In this document: positions 33,074 to 41,767 of the stretch, piece after piece
Position numbering within the stretch: position 1 is the first letter of the stretch
Layout of the letters: every line of letters begins with the position of its first letter
Assembly (NCBI GenBank): GCA_022457155.1
Contig: JAJGOT010000021.1
Location: 2,898,501-2,962,500 of the forward strand
Source: Cladopsammia gracilis
Taxonomy: Eukaryota; Cnidaria; Anthozoa; Scleractinia; Dendrophylliidae
DNA length: 64,000 nucleotides
Reading direction: 5' to 3'
Translations under genes and position numbers: made by a program
Notes under the pieces: generated by a model
The model's database searches: none
Told to the model about the DNA's origin: nothing
Seen by the model: only the letters and a program-made list of their open reading frames with translations

Positions 33074-33849
33074 CATCTCGTCACACAACAAAAAACTGCT
33101 ATCAGATTGCAACCAGTCACAAACACTCGACAAAGAGTGTAACTGCCGAAAAAAAGATCAATGTCCCCTCGAAGGAAAATGTCTCACAACAAACGTAATT
33201 TACCAAGCAACAGTCACAACTGAAACATCAACAGATTCATACGTCGGACTCGCGACAAACCTCAAAGAACGTTACAGGAACCACACATCTTCCTTCCGAC
33301 ATCAAAACAAGAGACACGAAACGGAATTATCAAAACACATATGGACACTCAAAGACAACAACAAGCCTTTCAGCCTAAAGTGGAAAATCATCAAACAATG
33401 CAAACCTTACAACAACATTACTAAGAAATGTAATTTGTCGTTTTGAAAAATTCATAATCATCTGTAAAAAGGATCTCTGCAGTCTAAACAAACGAAATGA
33501 GTTAGCAAGTTCATGCCCCCACAGAAACAGATACATCCTCAAGAACTTTATAATAAAGTAACACAATCTCTCAAATTATAAATAGCACTCACATGATTTA
33601 TATGATAAAATAACGCATGTTTTTATGTCTCATAGCAACCCTATTCCCGCTTTTATAGCCAGTTGTTGTAATTTAACGGTCAATCGTTGATATTACCTGA
33701 TGAGTGTGGTCATCATTTGACCATACCAAACAGTGCTGTAGTAATAAAACGATGAACTACCTCTGAAGTCTTGAACCAATTTATTATAATTGTCAATGCT
33801 CCTCTAAGAGTTGAGCGCTCTCTGAAATACATTCAAATCAAGTTCAAGA

Positions 33850-33850
<1 letters not shown>
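33073..33850 (+). mobile_element. Second PLE family remnant
   Basis: The plus strand encodes CNCRKKDQCPLEGKC and YVGLATNLKERYRNH, the PLE endonuclease signature, with differences from the PLE just upstream. Frames break near 33440. A hammerhead-like motif lies at 33692-33745, and a (TA)n tract starts at 33854. The RT part is missing. Confidence 0.8.
33692..33745 (+). ncRNA. Hammerhead with G-to-C core change
   Basis: Helix I is ATTAC with GTAAT, the core is CTGATGA, and helix II is a long GTGTGGTCA with TGACCATAC. The conserved GAAA reads CAAA. Helix III is ACA/TGT and the cleavage site is GTA. The change in GAAA falls on a residue needed for catalysis in known hammerheads. Confidence 0.7.

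Positions 33851-33853
<3 letters not shown>

Positions 33854-33921
<68 letters not shown>
33854..33921. repeat. (TA)n followed by (TG)n
   Basis: A TA run to about 33899 continues as a TG run to about 33921. It stands where the promoter and N-terminus of the penton-like gene should be. Confidence 0.9.
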
Positions 33922-33922
<1 letters not shown>

Positions 33923-33924
33923 GG

Positions 33925-34437
33925 TTAACAATCGTCGCGCCTTCGAACCCTGACACCATCTACTTTGATAACCCGCTTCAGAAACCGAGCTACATCTGGC
34001 TAGTCTCTTGTTCACTTTACAACTCGTGGGATACTTTAAAACAAAGTATCCCAAAAGAAGGAACCGTCGTGAGATTCCTTCCAGGACATTACACTCTTGA
34101 GTCTTTGGCAAAAGAACTAAAAAACTTATACACTGGTCCCTATTCTGATTATAAACTAGCAATTGATACAAACTCACCACTAGGGCAGATGACCATTTTC
34201 AAAGAATACCCGGAAGAGGTAAAACTAGACCGCGATCTGTCTGAATTGCTCGGTATAAGTGCTAAGTTGCTGTGGCCAACAACATTCGTCAAGCTTTTAA
34301 CTTAGCCAAACACTTACTTTATCCACTGCGATCTGGTTGATAAAGAACAGAACCTGTTCAACGGGAAGCCTTCGACTGTTTTGGCTCGATTTGATCTTCG
34401 TGGAAAGCCTTTTCAAAAGGTTTTTTATGAATCAACA
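33925..34437 (+). pseudogene. Element 1 penton-like minor capsid protein
   Basis: An open frame after the (TG)n run shows a beta-rich pattern with YIWLVSCSLYNSWDTLK and later LSELLGI. A frameshift near 34290 leads to a segment with HCDLVDKEQN and STVLARFDLRG. Element 2 has a counterpart at 53553 with the same arrangement, including an xNVHCDL block. The N-terminus is lost in the microsatellite, and the C-terminus is cut by the next insertion. The penton or minor-capsid assignment rests on order and pattern. Confidence 0.65.
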
Positions 34438-34985
34438 CAACAAAACATCTTTATTTTATTTATTTTATTTTATTTATTTTGCCACACACAATGAATTACA
34501 AGGAGAAAAAAACATTAATAAATAGGTTAATTAACATTAAATTTAAAATTTATACATAACTTGGGAGGAGTGACTGTGGCGGGGAAATCTCCTTGAAGCC
34601 GAGCTTATGAGGAATAGAGATTTCCCCCCACGGGCAATTTAAATACTAGGCGGCATTTTAAGAAATAAAGAAAAAAAGTCGTTTTTTAAGTATATAAGTG
34701 TGTTTAGAGGAAAATATAGATGTAAGGTGTTAAGGTATTGAGGTTACATTCTGTCCGACCCTTAAAAATGGTTTGATCATACGCTTGAATATACTATAAG
34801 ACGGGGCATTTTTGATGTCGTTCGGTAATGAATTCCATATTCTAGGTCCTTGAAACAGGATCGAAAACATCTTGCGTGACGTCTCGTCTGGCGATTATGT
34901 AAACAGCATAACTATGTCTGTTAGGGATGAGAACAATACCCTTTTTGACTTCAATAATATGCCTCTTGAATTTGAAGTAGAAATA
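34438..34985 (-). mobile_element. 3' end of a second-type LINE
   Basis: On the minus strand, GPRIWNSLPNDIKNAP and SIFKRMIKPFL form the usual last residues of CR1/L2-type ORF2. They are followed by an untranslated region ending in A-rich repeats (TAAAATAAA units near 34450). It is severely 5' truncated and separates the penton gene from the gene at 35012. Confidence 0.75.
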
Positions 34986-35011
34986 AATTAAAATCTAATA
35001 TATACCCAACC

Positions 35012-35740
35012 ATGAGCTCGGCTAACGTGTTGCCATCAGCTCCTGAATACAGCGAGACTCAATCACTTTATCCAGTCTTGCAAAATGGTGAAGACTTCAG
35101 ACTCAAGAAAATCACTGACATGCAAAAAGAACTTGAGTCACAGGCTGACCACTATAGGCAAGTTGCGAAGAAATACAAGCGAACACACACCATTGTTCAC
35201 GGAACAGCAGTAAGTCTTGGTTTAATTTCTACAGGCTTGTCTTCAGCCACCCTCGCCACAGCCTTGTCTGGACTGGGGCTTGTCGCCAGCCCTGCTCTTG
35301 CCAGTGTTGCTGCTGTTACAGGCTTTTCATCGGCCAGCCTCACTGTGTTTAGCAAGCGGCTCGAGAAAAAGATCACGAAACACGAAAAAATCTACACACT
35401 CGCCCTTGCAAAACGAAACTCTGTCTGTGAGCTGGTTTCAAAGGCTCTCAATGACAATAGGGTCAGCGATTCAGAGTTCACAATCATCTTGCGTGAGGTT
35501 GAAAGATATCACGAAATGAAAAATGCGATCCGCTCTGGTGAAACAAACCCCAACAAAGCAGGCAAACAGAACCAGATCTTGAAAAACTCAGAGGGAAGCT
35601 TCGCAAAGAAGTCAAAGAAGAGTTTCGAAAAAAATCAATCGTCTCGCCGCTGTGTCCAAGTCAGATTTGAAAGAGTAAACTCAGGTTTCTCGCTTTATTT
35701 AACAAAAGAACGCAATTGTGTGACAAAGCGTGACACATGA
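35012..35740 (+). pseudogene. Element 1 coiled-coil / hydrophobic hairpin protein
   Basis: The start follows AATATATACCCAACC. A short N-terminus with LPSAPEY (PSAP late-domain-like) is followed by a helix. A glycine/alanine-rich hydrophobic hairpin comes next (about residues 68-115, LGLISTGLSS to SVAAVTGFSSA), then a second helix (about 118-175). A frameshift near 35590 changes the basic C-terminus. Element 2 has a protein of the same layout at 49565-50050. The layout resembles membrane-inserting proteins, but no function is shown. Confidence 0.6.
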
Positions 35741-35785
35741 AGTGACATTGTGCGTGACTGTCACGCGTGACATTGCGTGACACAT
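35715..35785. repeat. GTGACA-type short repeats
   Basis: GCGTGACACATGAAGTGACA and related units recur six or seven times, all variants of GCGTGACA. Confidence 0.7.
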
Positions 35786-35814
35786 AACGAAAAGACACAA
35801 AACCCTAGTCGGGG

Positions 35815-35935
35815 GGTGCTCGTGGCTGTTTCGCCTAGCCTTGGATAGGACTTTTGCCTCACCGAAGTAAGGGCTTTAACTGGGAGCGAGGCGAGTTCTC
35901 CTAGGAGATCTCTGGTTGAGCACCCCCCTGTTATC
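35815..35935. other. Possible structured RNA or stem region
   Basis: GGGGGTGCTC near 35816 pairs with GAGCACCCCC near 35919, enclosing about 95 bases with further short pairs. It lies in a 490-base gap between two element 1 genes. A further inverted pair (CAGTTGGGCC against GGTCATCAACTG) lies just after. No known RNA family is recognised. Confidence 0.35.
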
Positions 35936-36228
35936 AGTTGGGCCGGAGCTGGTTCACCAGGGGGTCATCAACTGACGCGACAACCCCACTACCCCTGGTC
36001 TGACATCGCATTAGCCGTAAACAGGGTTCAATGGTGGCCAACCATACCCCCTGAGCTTTACCGAATTACAGACTTAATTTAATATATGGTGCAATATACG
36101 TCAAAGCTGCCGTGCTTTCACATGTGGTAACTCATAAAGAACTACGCATGCGCAAACATTTATAAACCGCACGCATGCGCAAGTGATGCTTGACCAATTG
36201 AACATTTATAATTTTTCTAGTTATAAAC

Positions 36229-37020
36229 ATGACGGAACTTTATCTTCGCTTCAACGAGCAACTGTCTATGGTCAGATGTATGGATGAAAAGAATAAATAC
36301 AAGACTCAACTAGATCTCTTGGATCTAAAACACAAACAAATCTGGCTGCGAGGCTTCTATGGCAATGTCTATACAACCGAGCTTCACCGCTCACAGGAGA
36401 ATCTACAAATCATCTTTGAATCTCTTTCTTTGACCGCTAGACAAGAACTAATCCGGCGGTACCAAGAAAACGGGTTTGTTTTCGTTCAAAACAGAACAGA
36501 CGGCGTTGCCTTTTCTCGTGTAGACCTTTACAACGGAGGAAATATGATAGTGAAAGGCCGGGGCATAACAAATTATAATTTTAAATATCGGCTTGATCAG
36601 TTATTCGGAAATAAAAATATAAGCGGCATTGAAAAGGTTTTTTTAGAAATACGGAAAGAAAAATGTTAATCCAACGATACCCGAGTTGTTAATATTCTAA
36701 AAAAGATAAAACGTAGTGATTTAAATAAATGCACAACCTCTTTGTTAAGTCGTCTTAGAGGGGAATCCCCTCCGAGATTAACTGATGACGAAATTAAACA
36801 AACTAACCATGTTTACACAAGCGTGAAATATTATCTACCGAACAACACTTCTTATAATTTCGTAATTCATAAAATCTTAGCCCTAATTTTACCAGATGGA
36901 CCAAGAAAACAGAAAATTTTATCTTACATAGTGCTTCCGAGGCAATCTATGTGTCTAAAATACGAACAGTATTGGCAGGCAGCAATTCAGACTGCAGAGA
37001 TTGCTCAAATGTGTTCATAA
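36229..37020 (+). pseudogene. Element 1 unknown protein, in-frame stop
   Basis: A start after TTATAAAC gives 146 residues, a TAA at 36667-36669, then the same frame stays open to 37020. Without the stop it would be 263 residues. The N-terminal half is helical. The second half has SLLSRLRGESPPRLTDDEI and SYNFVIHKILALILPDGP. I do not recognise the family. It is convergent with the YqaJ gene and overlaps its end. Confidence 0.55.
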
Positions 37021-38089
37021 TAAATGCGATCACTTGATCATGGTCGCTGGTCTTTATTTTGTCACTCTTTGCTCTTGCGATGCTGAACTTGGCTATCGAT
37101 CGATGTCCTTCAGAGCGATCGACTATTTTTTTTCGAAGGGTTGCCAAGTTCTCGTGAAAGCACTCGACCTGCATTTGAATGCTGTCTAAGAAACCCTCTT
37201 GCTTGACAATTTGGAGTTCTGTAACATCCAAGAGCTTCCATACAAATACTGCCACCGGCCTCGGACCCTCTTCTGGAGCAAGGAAAGCCTTTTGCATTCT
37301 GTTGTACCGCAAAAACTGCTCGTCTTCGTACTGTTTGCTAAACGACATTCTGACCGCGCCGTAAGAGCACCATAGGTCTTTCTCTGCTATGGAAGACATT
37401 ATTTGCTCAAACGACCGAGTTTGATTAAGAGCACCGATACCGATCAGTTTGTTTTGATTGCGTGTTAGTTTTTGTTTTGAAAACAAATAACAGACGCCCC
37501 ATGCGAGCGTTGTGTTACCTTTTGTATTGTATTTGTTTCCACCGTTTAGAAGCTTATTGTGATTCAAACTTGGTTCTAGCTGATTTAACGAGCACATTCT
37601 GAAGTAAGCATCAACAAAAAGACCTCTGTTGACCATAGCCCCGCTAAAAGCAAGGCTCGTTTGTATTTGGGTTACATAATAACTAGGAACTCTAGACACA
37701 GCTATTTTCCGCTTGAAAGGGCACTTGAACTCCAAAAGAATCAAATTGTTGTCTTTGTCAAAATAATATCCGTCGGGGCTGCAAGTTACCTTTTGGTAGA
37801 GTGGGTGCTCGCTTGCTAGATTAAGAGAGATGCTATGACCAAAAACTCGAGCAAGCGGCTCGAACAGATTGCCCCATGTACAGGCTGTATTGTTATGCAT
37901 GTCTGCTGGCTGTATTTTCTTTAAAAGCAAGCTCTTTGGTGTTTCAAATGGTGAAACTCCTGTCAAGGCTGCGATCTCTGATGCACCGATGGTATTTTGT
38001 CTAGCTCTCACCCAGTCGGCGCTCTTTTGTTTCAAACCAGTATTCCTCGATTTTAGAAAGTTCATGAACGCTTTCGTTGTCTCCATCAT
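36947..38089 (-). CDS. YqaJ-type viral nuclease
   Basis: The 380-residue frame is intact. The start at 38089 follows TTTGTATATCA. Near residue 33 comes IGASEIAALTG, then SPDGYYF with the first catalytic Asp and LLEFKCPFKR with the Glu-x-Lys pair of the PD-(D/E)xK fold, then YYVTQIQTSLAFSG with the Gln. That order is typical of YqaJ / lambda-type exonucleases, a superfamily that also includes herpesvirus and baculovirus alkaline nucleases. It would degrade DNA ends and help recombination or replication. The C-terminal 150 residues are not recognised. Confidence 0.8.
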   Translation of the reverse strand: MMETTKAFMNFLKSRNTGLKQKSADWVRARQNTIGASEIAALTGVSPFETPKSLLLKKIQPADMHNNTACTWGNLFEPLARVFGHSISLNLASEHPLYQKVTCSPDGYYFDKDNNLILLEFKCPFKRKIAVSRVPSYYVTQIQTSLAFSGAMVNRGLFVDAYFRMCSLNQLEPSLNHNKLLNGGNKYNTKGNTTLAWGVCYLFSKQKLTRNQNKLIGIGALNQTRSFEQIMSSIAEKDLWCSYGAVRMSFSKQYEDEQFLRYNRMQKAFLAPEEGPRPVAVFVWKLLDVTELQIVKQEGFLDSIQMQVECFHENLATLRKKIVDRSEGHRSIAKFSIARAKSDKIKTSDHDQVIAFIMNTFEQSLQSELLPANTVRILDT

Positions 38090-38114
38090 TGATATACAAA
38101 GGGTGAGTGTTTCT

Positions 38115-38450
38115 TCAATTGGTAAAACCCGAGCAACTCTGTTCGAAACGTTGTGAGTGGTGTCTTGCCTTCGATGAAAGCCGCAACAAAGCTTGCATTA
38201 CGGATCCTGGGTAAAGGATCAAGAGCCTCCAAGCTTCAATTTTCGAAGTAGTTTCAAGATATCCTTGCTCTTGTTCGTCAAACCATGCATTCAGCTCATG
38301 CTGGCTGATGTTTGAGTTTGCAAAAACTTCTCGAATAACCATCGGGGGTATTGCCAAACCCGCCTCATGCTCGTGAAGAACTCGAAGGTTTCTTCTTAAA
38401 ATCGGGCAGCCCTTATTCATATGATTATAAAACGTTGACACGCAAACCAT
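38115..38450 (-). CDS. Element 1 unknown protein upstream of YqaJ nuclease
   Basis: A 111-residue frame has CPILRRNLRVLHEHEAGLAI near the start and a helical C-terminus. Its ATG directly follows the TGA of the preceding minus-strand frame, so the genes are packed end to end. The end near 38115 may be frameshifted. It is not recognised. Confidence 0.45.
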   Translation of the reverse strand: MVCVSTFYNHMNKGCPILRRNLRVLHEHEAGLAIPPMVIREVFANSNISQHELNAWFDEQEQGYLETTSKIEAWRLLILYPGSVMQALLRLSSKARHHSQRFEQSCSGFTN

Positions 38451-38553
38451 TCACTGGCAGTCAGGGCAAATGATTTTTAATCGATTTACCTTCAAGTACG
38501 TCACATAGAGCGTTGCATAGTTGTGTATACAAGGGGTAAGCATTTCTTCAATT
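38451..38553 (-). pseudogene. C-terminal fragment of an element 1 gene cut by a LINE
   Basis: The minus strand is open from the LINE junction to TGA at 38453-38451, with a terminal CPDC pair. It abuts the ATG of the next gene. The other side of the LINE runs at once into the terminal inverted repeat, so little of this gene existed beyond the insertion, or its 5' part is already lost. Confidence 0.4.
38538..38553. repeat. Target-site duplication, left
   Basis: AAGCATTTCTTCAATT recurs at 40206-40221 on the other side of the LINE. The AA at its start could also belong to the A-tail in the right copy, so the firm duplication is 14 bases. Confidence 0.85.
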
Positions 38554-40205
38554 AAAGCTATTGGTGTTTATTATTCCTATGATTTGAAATTGCTACATGA
38601 AAAAAAACTTTATAGAAAGATTGGATAGCGTAAAGAAACTTATAAATATTTGGTCTTCAAGAGGTCTCTCTCTTTATGGGAATGGGACAATTATCAAATC
38701 TCTAATTATTCCACAATTGGTTTATATCTCATCATCAAAAGAAATTATTCAAGAATTAAATCGACTGTTTTTTAAATCCTTATGGAAAGGAACAGATAAA
38801 GTTACAAGATTATCAGCAATAAATGAATACGAAAAAGGAGGTTTGAAAATGATTGATTTGGAAAGTATGATTAAATCTTTAAGATTAGTCTGGCTAAAAA
38901 GAGTTTTTGGGACTAATGATGGCACATGGAAAAGTTACTTAAGGCACTTATTGGAACGGTTTGGAGGTCTTTTTTTATTCTATGGCAATTATGATATTAA
39001 AGATTTGACCATTCCTTCGCCTTTCTATTCTGAACTTCTTAAGTGGTGGTTAGATTTTCGGGACGTTTTTGATACAGGAAAAGACTGGCGAAACATAATA
39101 TGGAATAACAAAGAGATACGCATTGACAAACTGCCCGTTTTTTATAAAGAAATGTTCGAGTCTGGCATTTTGTATGTTGAGGACCTTCAATTCCAGCTTA
39201 ATAATACAGACTCTTTTAAGTTTATTTCAAGTAGAATTAACAAAATAAATTTTCTGATATGGACAGGACTTAGACATTCTGTACCATCTCACTTAAGATA
39301 CAATAAAGGTAATTCCTTGCCTTCTCTTTCATTGATGATTGATAAAAATGTTTTTGATGTACTGAAAAAGAAATCCAAAGATTACTATATGTTAATTAAA
39401 GGTGTTAAAGCGCAGTGCCCATATATTTCAGACGTTCTAAAACGTGACTTTAATTTGACTGATGATCAACTGAAAAAAGTTTTTATTCTGCCTCATACCA
39501 TAGCTTTTGAAGCATACGTCAAAGCTTTCCAATACAAAGTCGTTAACTCTATATTATATACAAATTATAAACTATATAAGATAGGTTATGTTACAGACGA
39601 TACATGCTCTTTCTGTAAATTAGAAATAGAAACCTTATACCATCTGTTCTTCCACTGTACACACTCTTTAAATTTTTGGAAAGAATTTGAAATCCTTTAT
39701 TATCAGCTGACTAAAGAATTTGTTCACCTTACCTTGCAAGATATAATGATAGGTATTATAGTTTCAAAATGCCCTTTACTGAATTATTTGTTATTAATTG
39801 CCAAAGTCTGTTTATGGGATTGCAGAAGGACTCAAATACTTCCAAATATAGCAGGATTCAAGATAAAAGTAAAACTTAAATACGAAATAGAAAAATATAT
39901 ATGCTTTAAGAATAACACTGTAAGCCAATTTAACAAGAAATGGTCATTGACGTCGGGCTGTGTAATTTAATAACTATGTCAGACTGCTGCTATGTTGGCT
40001 ACTATTATTATGTTTAATGAGTATATAGGGTTACGTAATTTTTAAGGTGAATTGTGTTAGTACGTCTCCGTAATTTAACGTAGATATTGTTTGTAAGTGT
40101 TATGTGTAGTATTATTTTATCTTGTATTGTATGCCGAGAGCAGTGTAATGTACTATACTGTAAGTATTAAGTGTACTGTTCAATAAAAGCATTGTTATTA
40201 AAAAA
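38554..40205 (+). mobile_element. 5'-truncated L1/Tx1-like LINE
   Basis: Only the last 1.65 kb of the element is present. It ends in AATAAAAGC and a short A-run at 40199-40207 and is flanked by a 14-16 base duplication. It lies near the right end of element 1. Confidence 0.9.
38597..39970 (+). pseudogene. LINE ORF2 C-terminal half
   Basis: A 457-residue frame begins after the RT core and contains the L1-type connector (IWSSRGLSLYGN, EKGGLKMIDLESM) and ends with the zinc knuckle CSFCKLE..TLYHLFFHC. The bases just before the ATG encode matching upstream residues in another frame, so there is a frameshift near the start. This copy cannot encode an active RT. Confidence 0.9.
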
Positions 40206-40221
40206 AAGCATTTCTTCAATT
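40206..40221. repeat. Target-site duplication, right
   Basis: This is the second copy of AAGCATTTCTTCAATT, following the A-tail of the truncated LINE. Confidence 0.85.
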
Positions 40222-40225
40222 GACA

Positions 40226-40437
40226 AGCCAACCCTTATTTGAGTTGTGCCCGTATCGCAAAGGCTTATGATGAAAACAAGTAGTATAGGGAGGGGTTGCA
40301 TCCGGGCACACCCCAAATAAGGGTTAGAAGACGTGATTTAACGCCTCCTAGCATATAACGCTTCCAGTCGGTCCGTGGGCGATAGAGCCCCACCCCTTAT
40401 TTGGGGTGTGCCCGGATCACCCCCTCCCTATACTACT
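40226..40437. repeat. Right terminal inverted repeat of element 1
   Basis: It mirrors the left repeat, with GCAAAGGCTTATGATGAAAA and GGGCACACCCCAAATAAGGG in inverted order. It ends TATACTACT at 40437, followed directly by CCTGT. It is shorter than the left repeat because part of the internal palindrome (near 40360-40395) is deleted. Confidence 0.92.
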
Positions 40438-40442
40438 CCTGT

Positions 40443-41471
40443 GGCTCGCGATTTATGAAATAACTATGAAAAGCGTTTATAGCGCTTTGAAATTCCTCAG
40501 TTGAAATTTATCAGCCGAAAGAAGAAAATGTATTCAATAATCCAAATATACTTTGAAGGGGATCGGAAGTTTAGAAAATTGTGTCCGGAATCCATCGCTG
40601 CAAACGTGAATGTGCGAGCAAAGTTTGCAAGCCTACAAACTTTATTTTGGATTCGAAGATTTCATTCTTGTCAAAAATATTTCAGTTTGAATAAAGGTTA
40701 GTTCCAGAAGCTAAACTTCTGAAACTTTTTTCGACTTACTTACTTTGAAGTGTACAGTGAAGCCCGTACTTCTCCACATTTTCAATGCTGAATGAAAATT
40801 AAGCTTATTATTTTTAAGCCTACAGTGCTGAGAGTTTGATTGGTTTGATGAAACAGAATTGTTTGATCATTTCATGCAAATAATTTGATTAAACCTAGAC
40901 CTAATTTTTGTTAGTTTCATTTATTTTCATCCTTGCTTGGCCTAATCAGAATTAAACTGTATCCGGAACAAACGTAATCGAAGTGCTCTCAAAACCAATA
41001 AAGGGTAAAATAATTTGCGTGAAATAATTTGCCTTAAAAAGTTGGTTCGATACATTCATTTAAAACATTCACTGTGCATGCTTACAGATGTGCAAAATAT
41101 TATCTGAAAGTTTCATTGGCATTGATTCACTGGAACGCCTTTAAATTTAATGATGAAGACGACGTACGAACCGACCGAAAAAATGGCGTTACAAATTTAC
41201 TTTTTTAAGTTATTCTCAGTAATGATTTCAAATCAGTGCGCACTACATTCTTCCGTGATTGAAACATTGCAATGTACGCTCGTTGATGCAAATTTCTTTG
41301 CATCTGTTTTCTTTTGCGTTCGAAACGCCTGCTGTAAAAACGTTTTCGAAACGAAAAAGGGCATTTATTGCTCAAAATAATCCTAAAAAGAGACTTAAGG
41401 GAATCTGGAAAGTAGCAAGGAGAGTAATAAGGTACATTCATGCTCGAATATTGATAATAATAGATGCACAG
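40443..41471. other. Spacer between the two elements, no gene recognised
   Basis: Only short frames are seen. The sequence continues GGCTCGCG directly after CCTGT, so it represents the original site of element 1. Confidence 0.5.
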
Positions 41472-41742
41472 AGTAGTTGATATTAGCCACTCTTGAGACA
41501 TCCTACATTTTCCCCCAGTTTTATCACAACTCATTTTCTGCTGATTTCGGCAATTGGGACAAAGATTATCATAAGTTACAATTCAGCAGAATCGTGACGA
41601 TTCTGATGAATTTGGCAGATGAGAGAAAATTCTGATTTGTGTGAAAAATGGGGGAACTTGAGAAATTTATTTGAATTTCTTGGAACTGTTAAAACTGGGG
41701 GAAAATTTAGGATATCTCAAGAGTGGCTAATATCAACTACTA
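41472..41742. repeat. Inverted repeat at left end of element 2
   Basis: AGTAGTTGATATTAGCCACT starts the left arm, and its complement ends the right arm at 41742. The arms are about 53 bases (to 41525 and from 41690), with TTTTCCCCCAGTTTT inside each. It begins AGTAGT like element 1 and lies 26 bases from the polymerase stop. I read it as the left terminus of element 2, built as a palindrome, but an independent MITE is possible. Confidence 0.6.
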
Positions 41743-41767
41743 ACTGCTAAAAATGAGCACAAGAAAT

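Larger units (their letters stand above)
17278..40437. mobile_element. Element 1: decayed Polinton/Maverick (adintovirus-like)
   Basis: The ends start AGTAGTATA and finish TATACTACT, with long terminal inverted repeats. CCTGT directly abuts both ends (17273-17277 and 40438-40442), as expected for target duplication. The 23.2 kb include nested PLE and LINE insertions; the original was probably 17-18 kb. It encodes a protein-primed polymerase, DDE integrase, packaging ATPase, double-jelly-roll-type major capsid and penton-like protein, which together define a Polinton or adintovirus. All long genes are broken, so this is an old endogenous copy. Confidence 0.9.

Noticed and set aside
36229..38553. 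Endogenous herpesvirus fragment (alkaline nuclease-like gene)
   Set aside because: The nuclease lies between the terminal repeats of element 1 and shares its promoter type, so it is better read as part of the Polinton.
40501..41534. Small frames between the two elements
   Set aside because: They are short, overlapping on both strands and without recognisable features.
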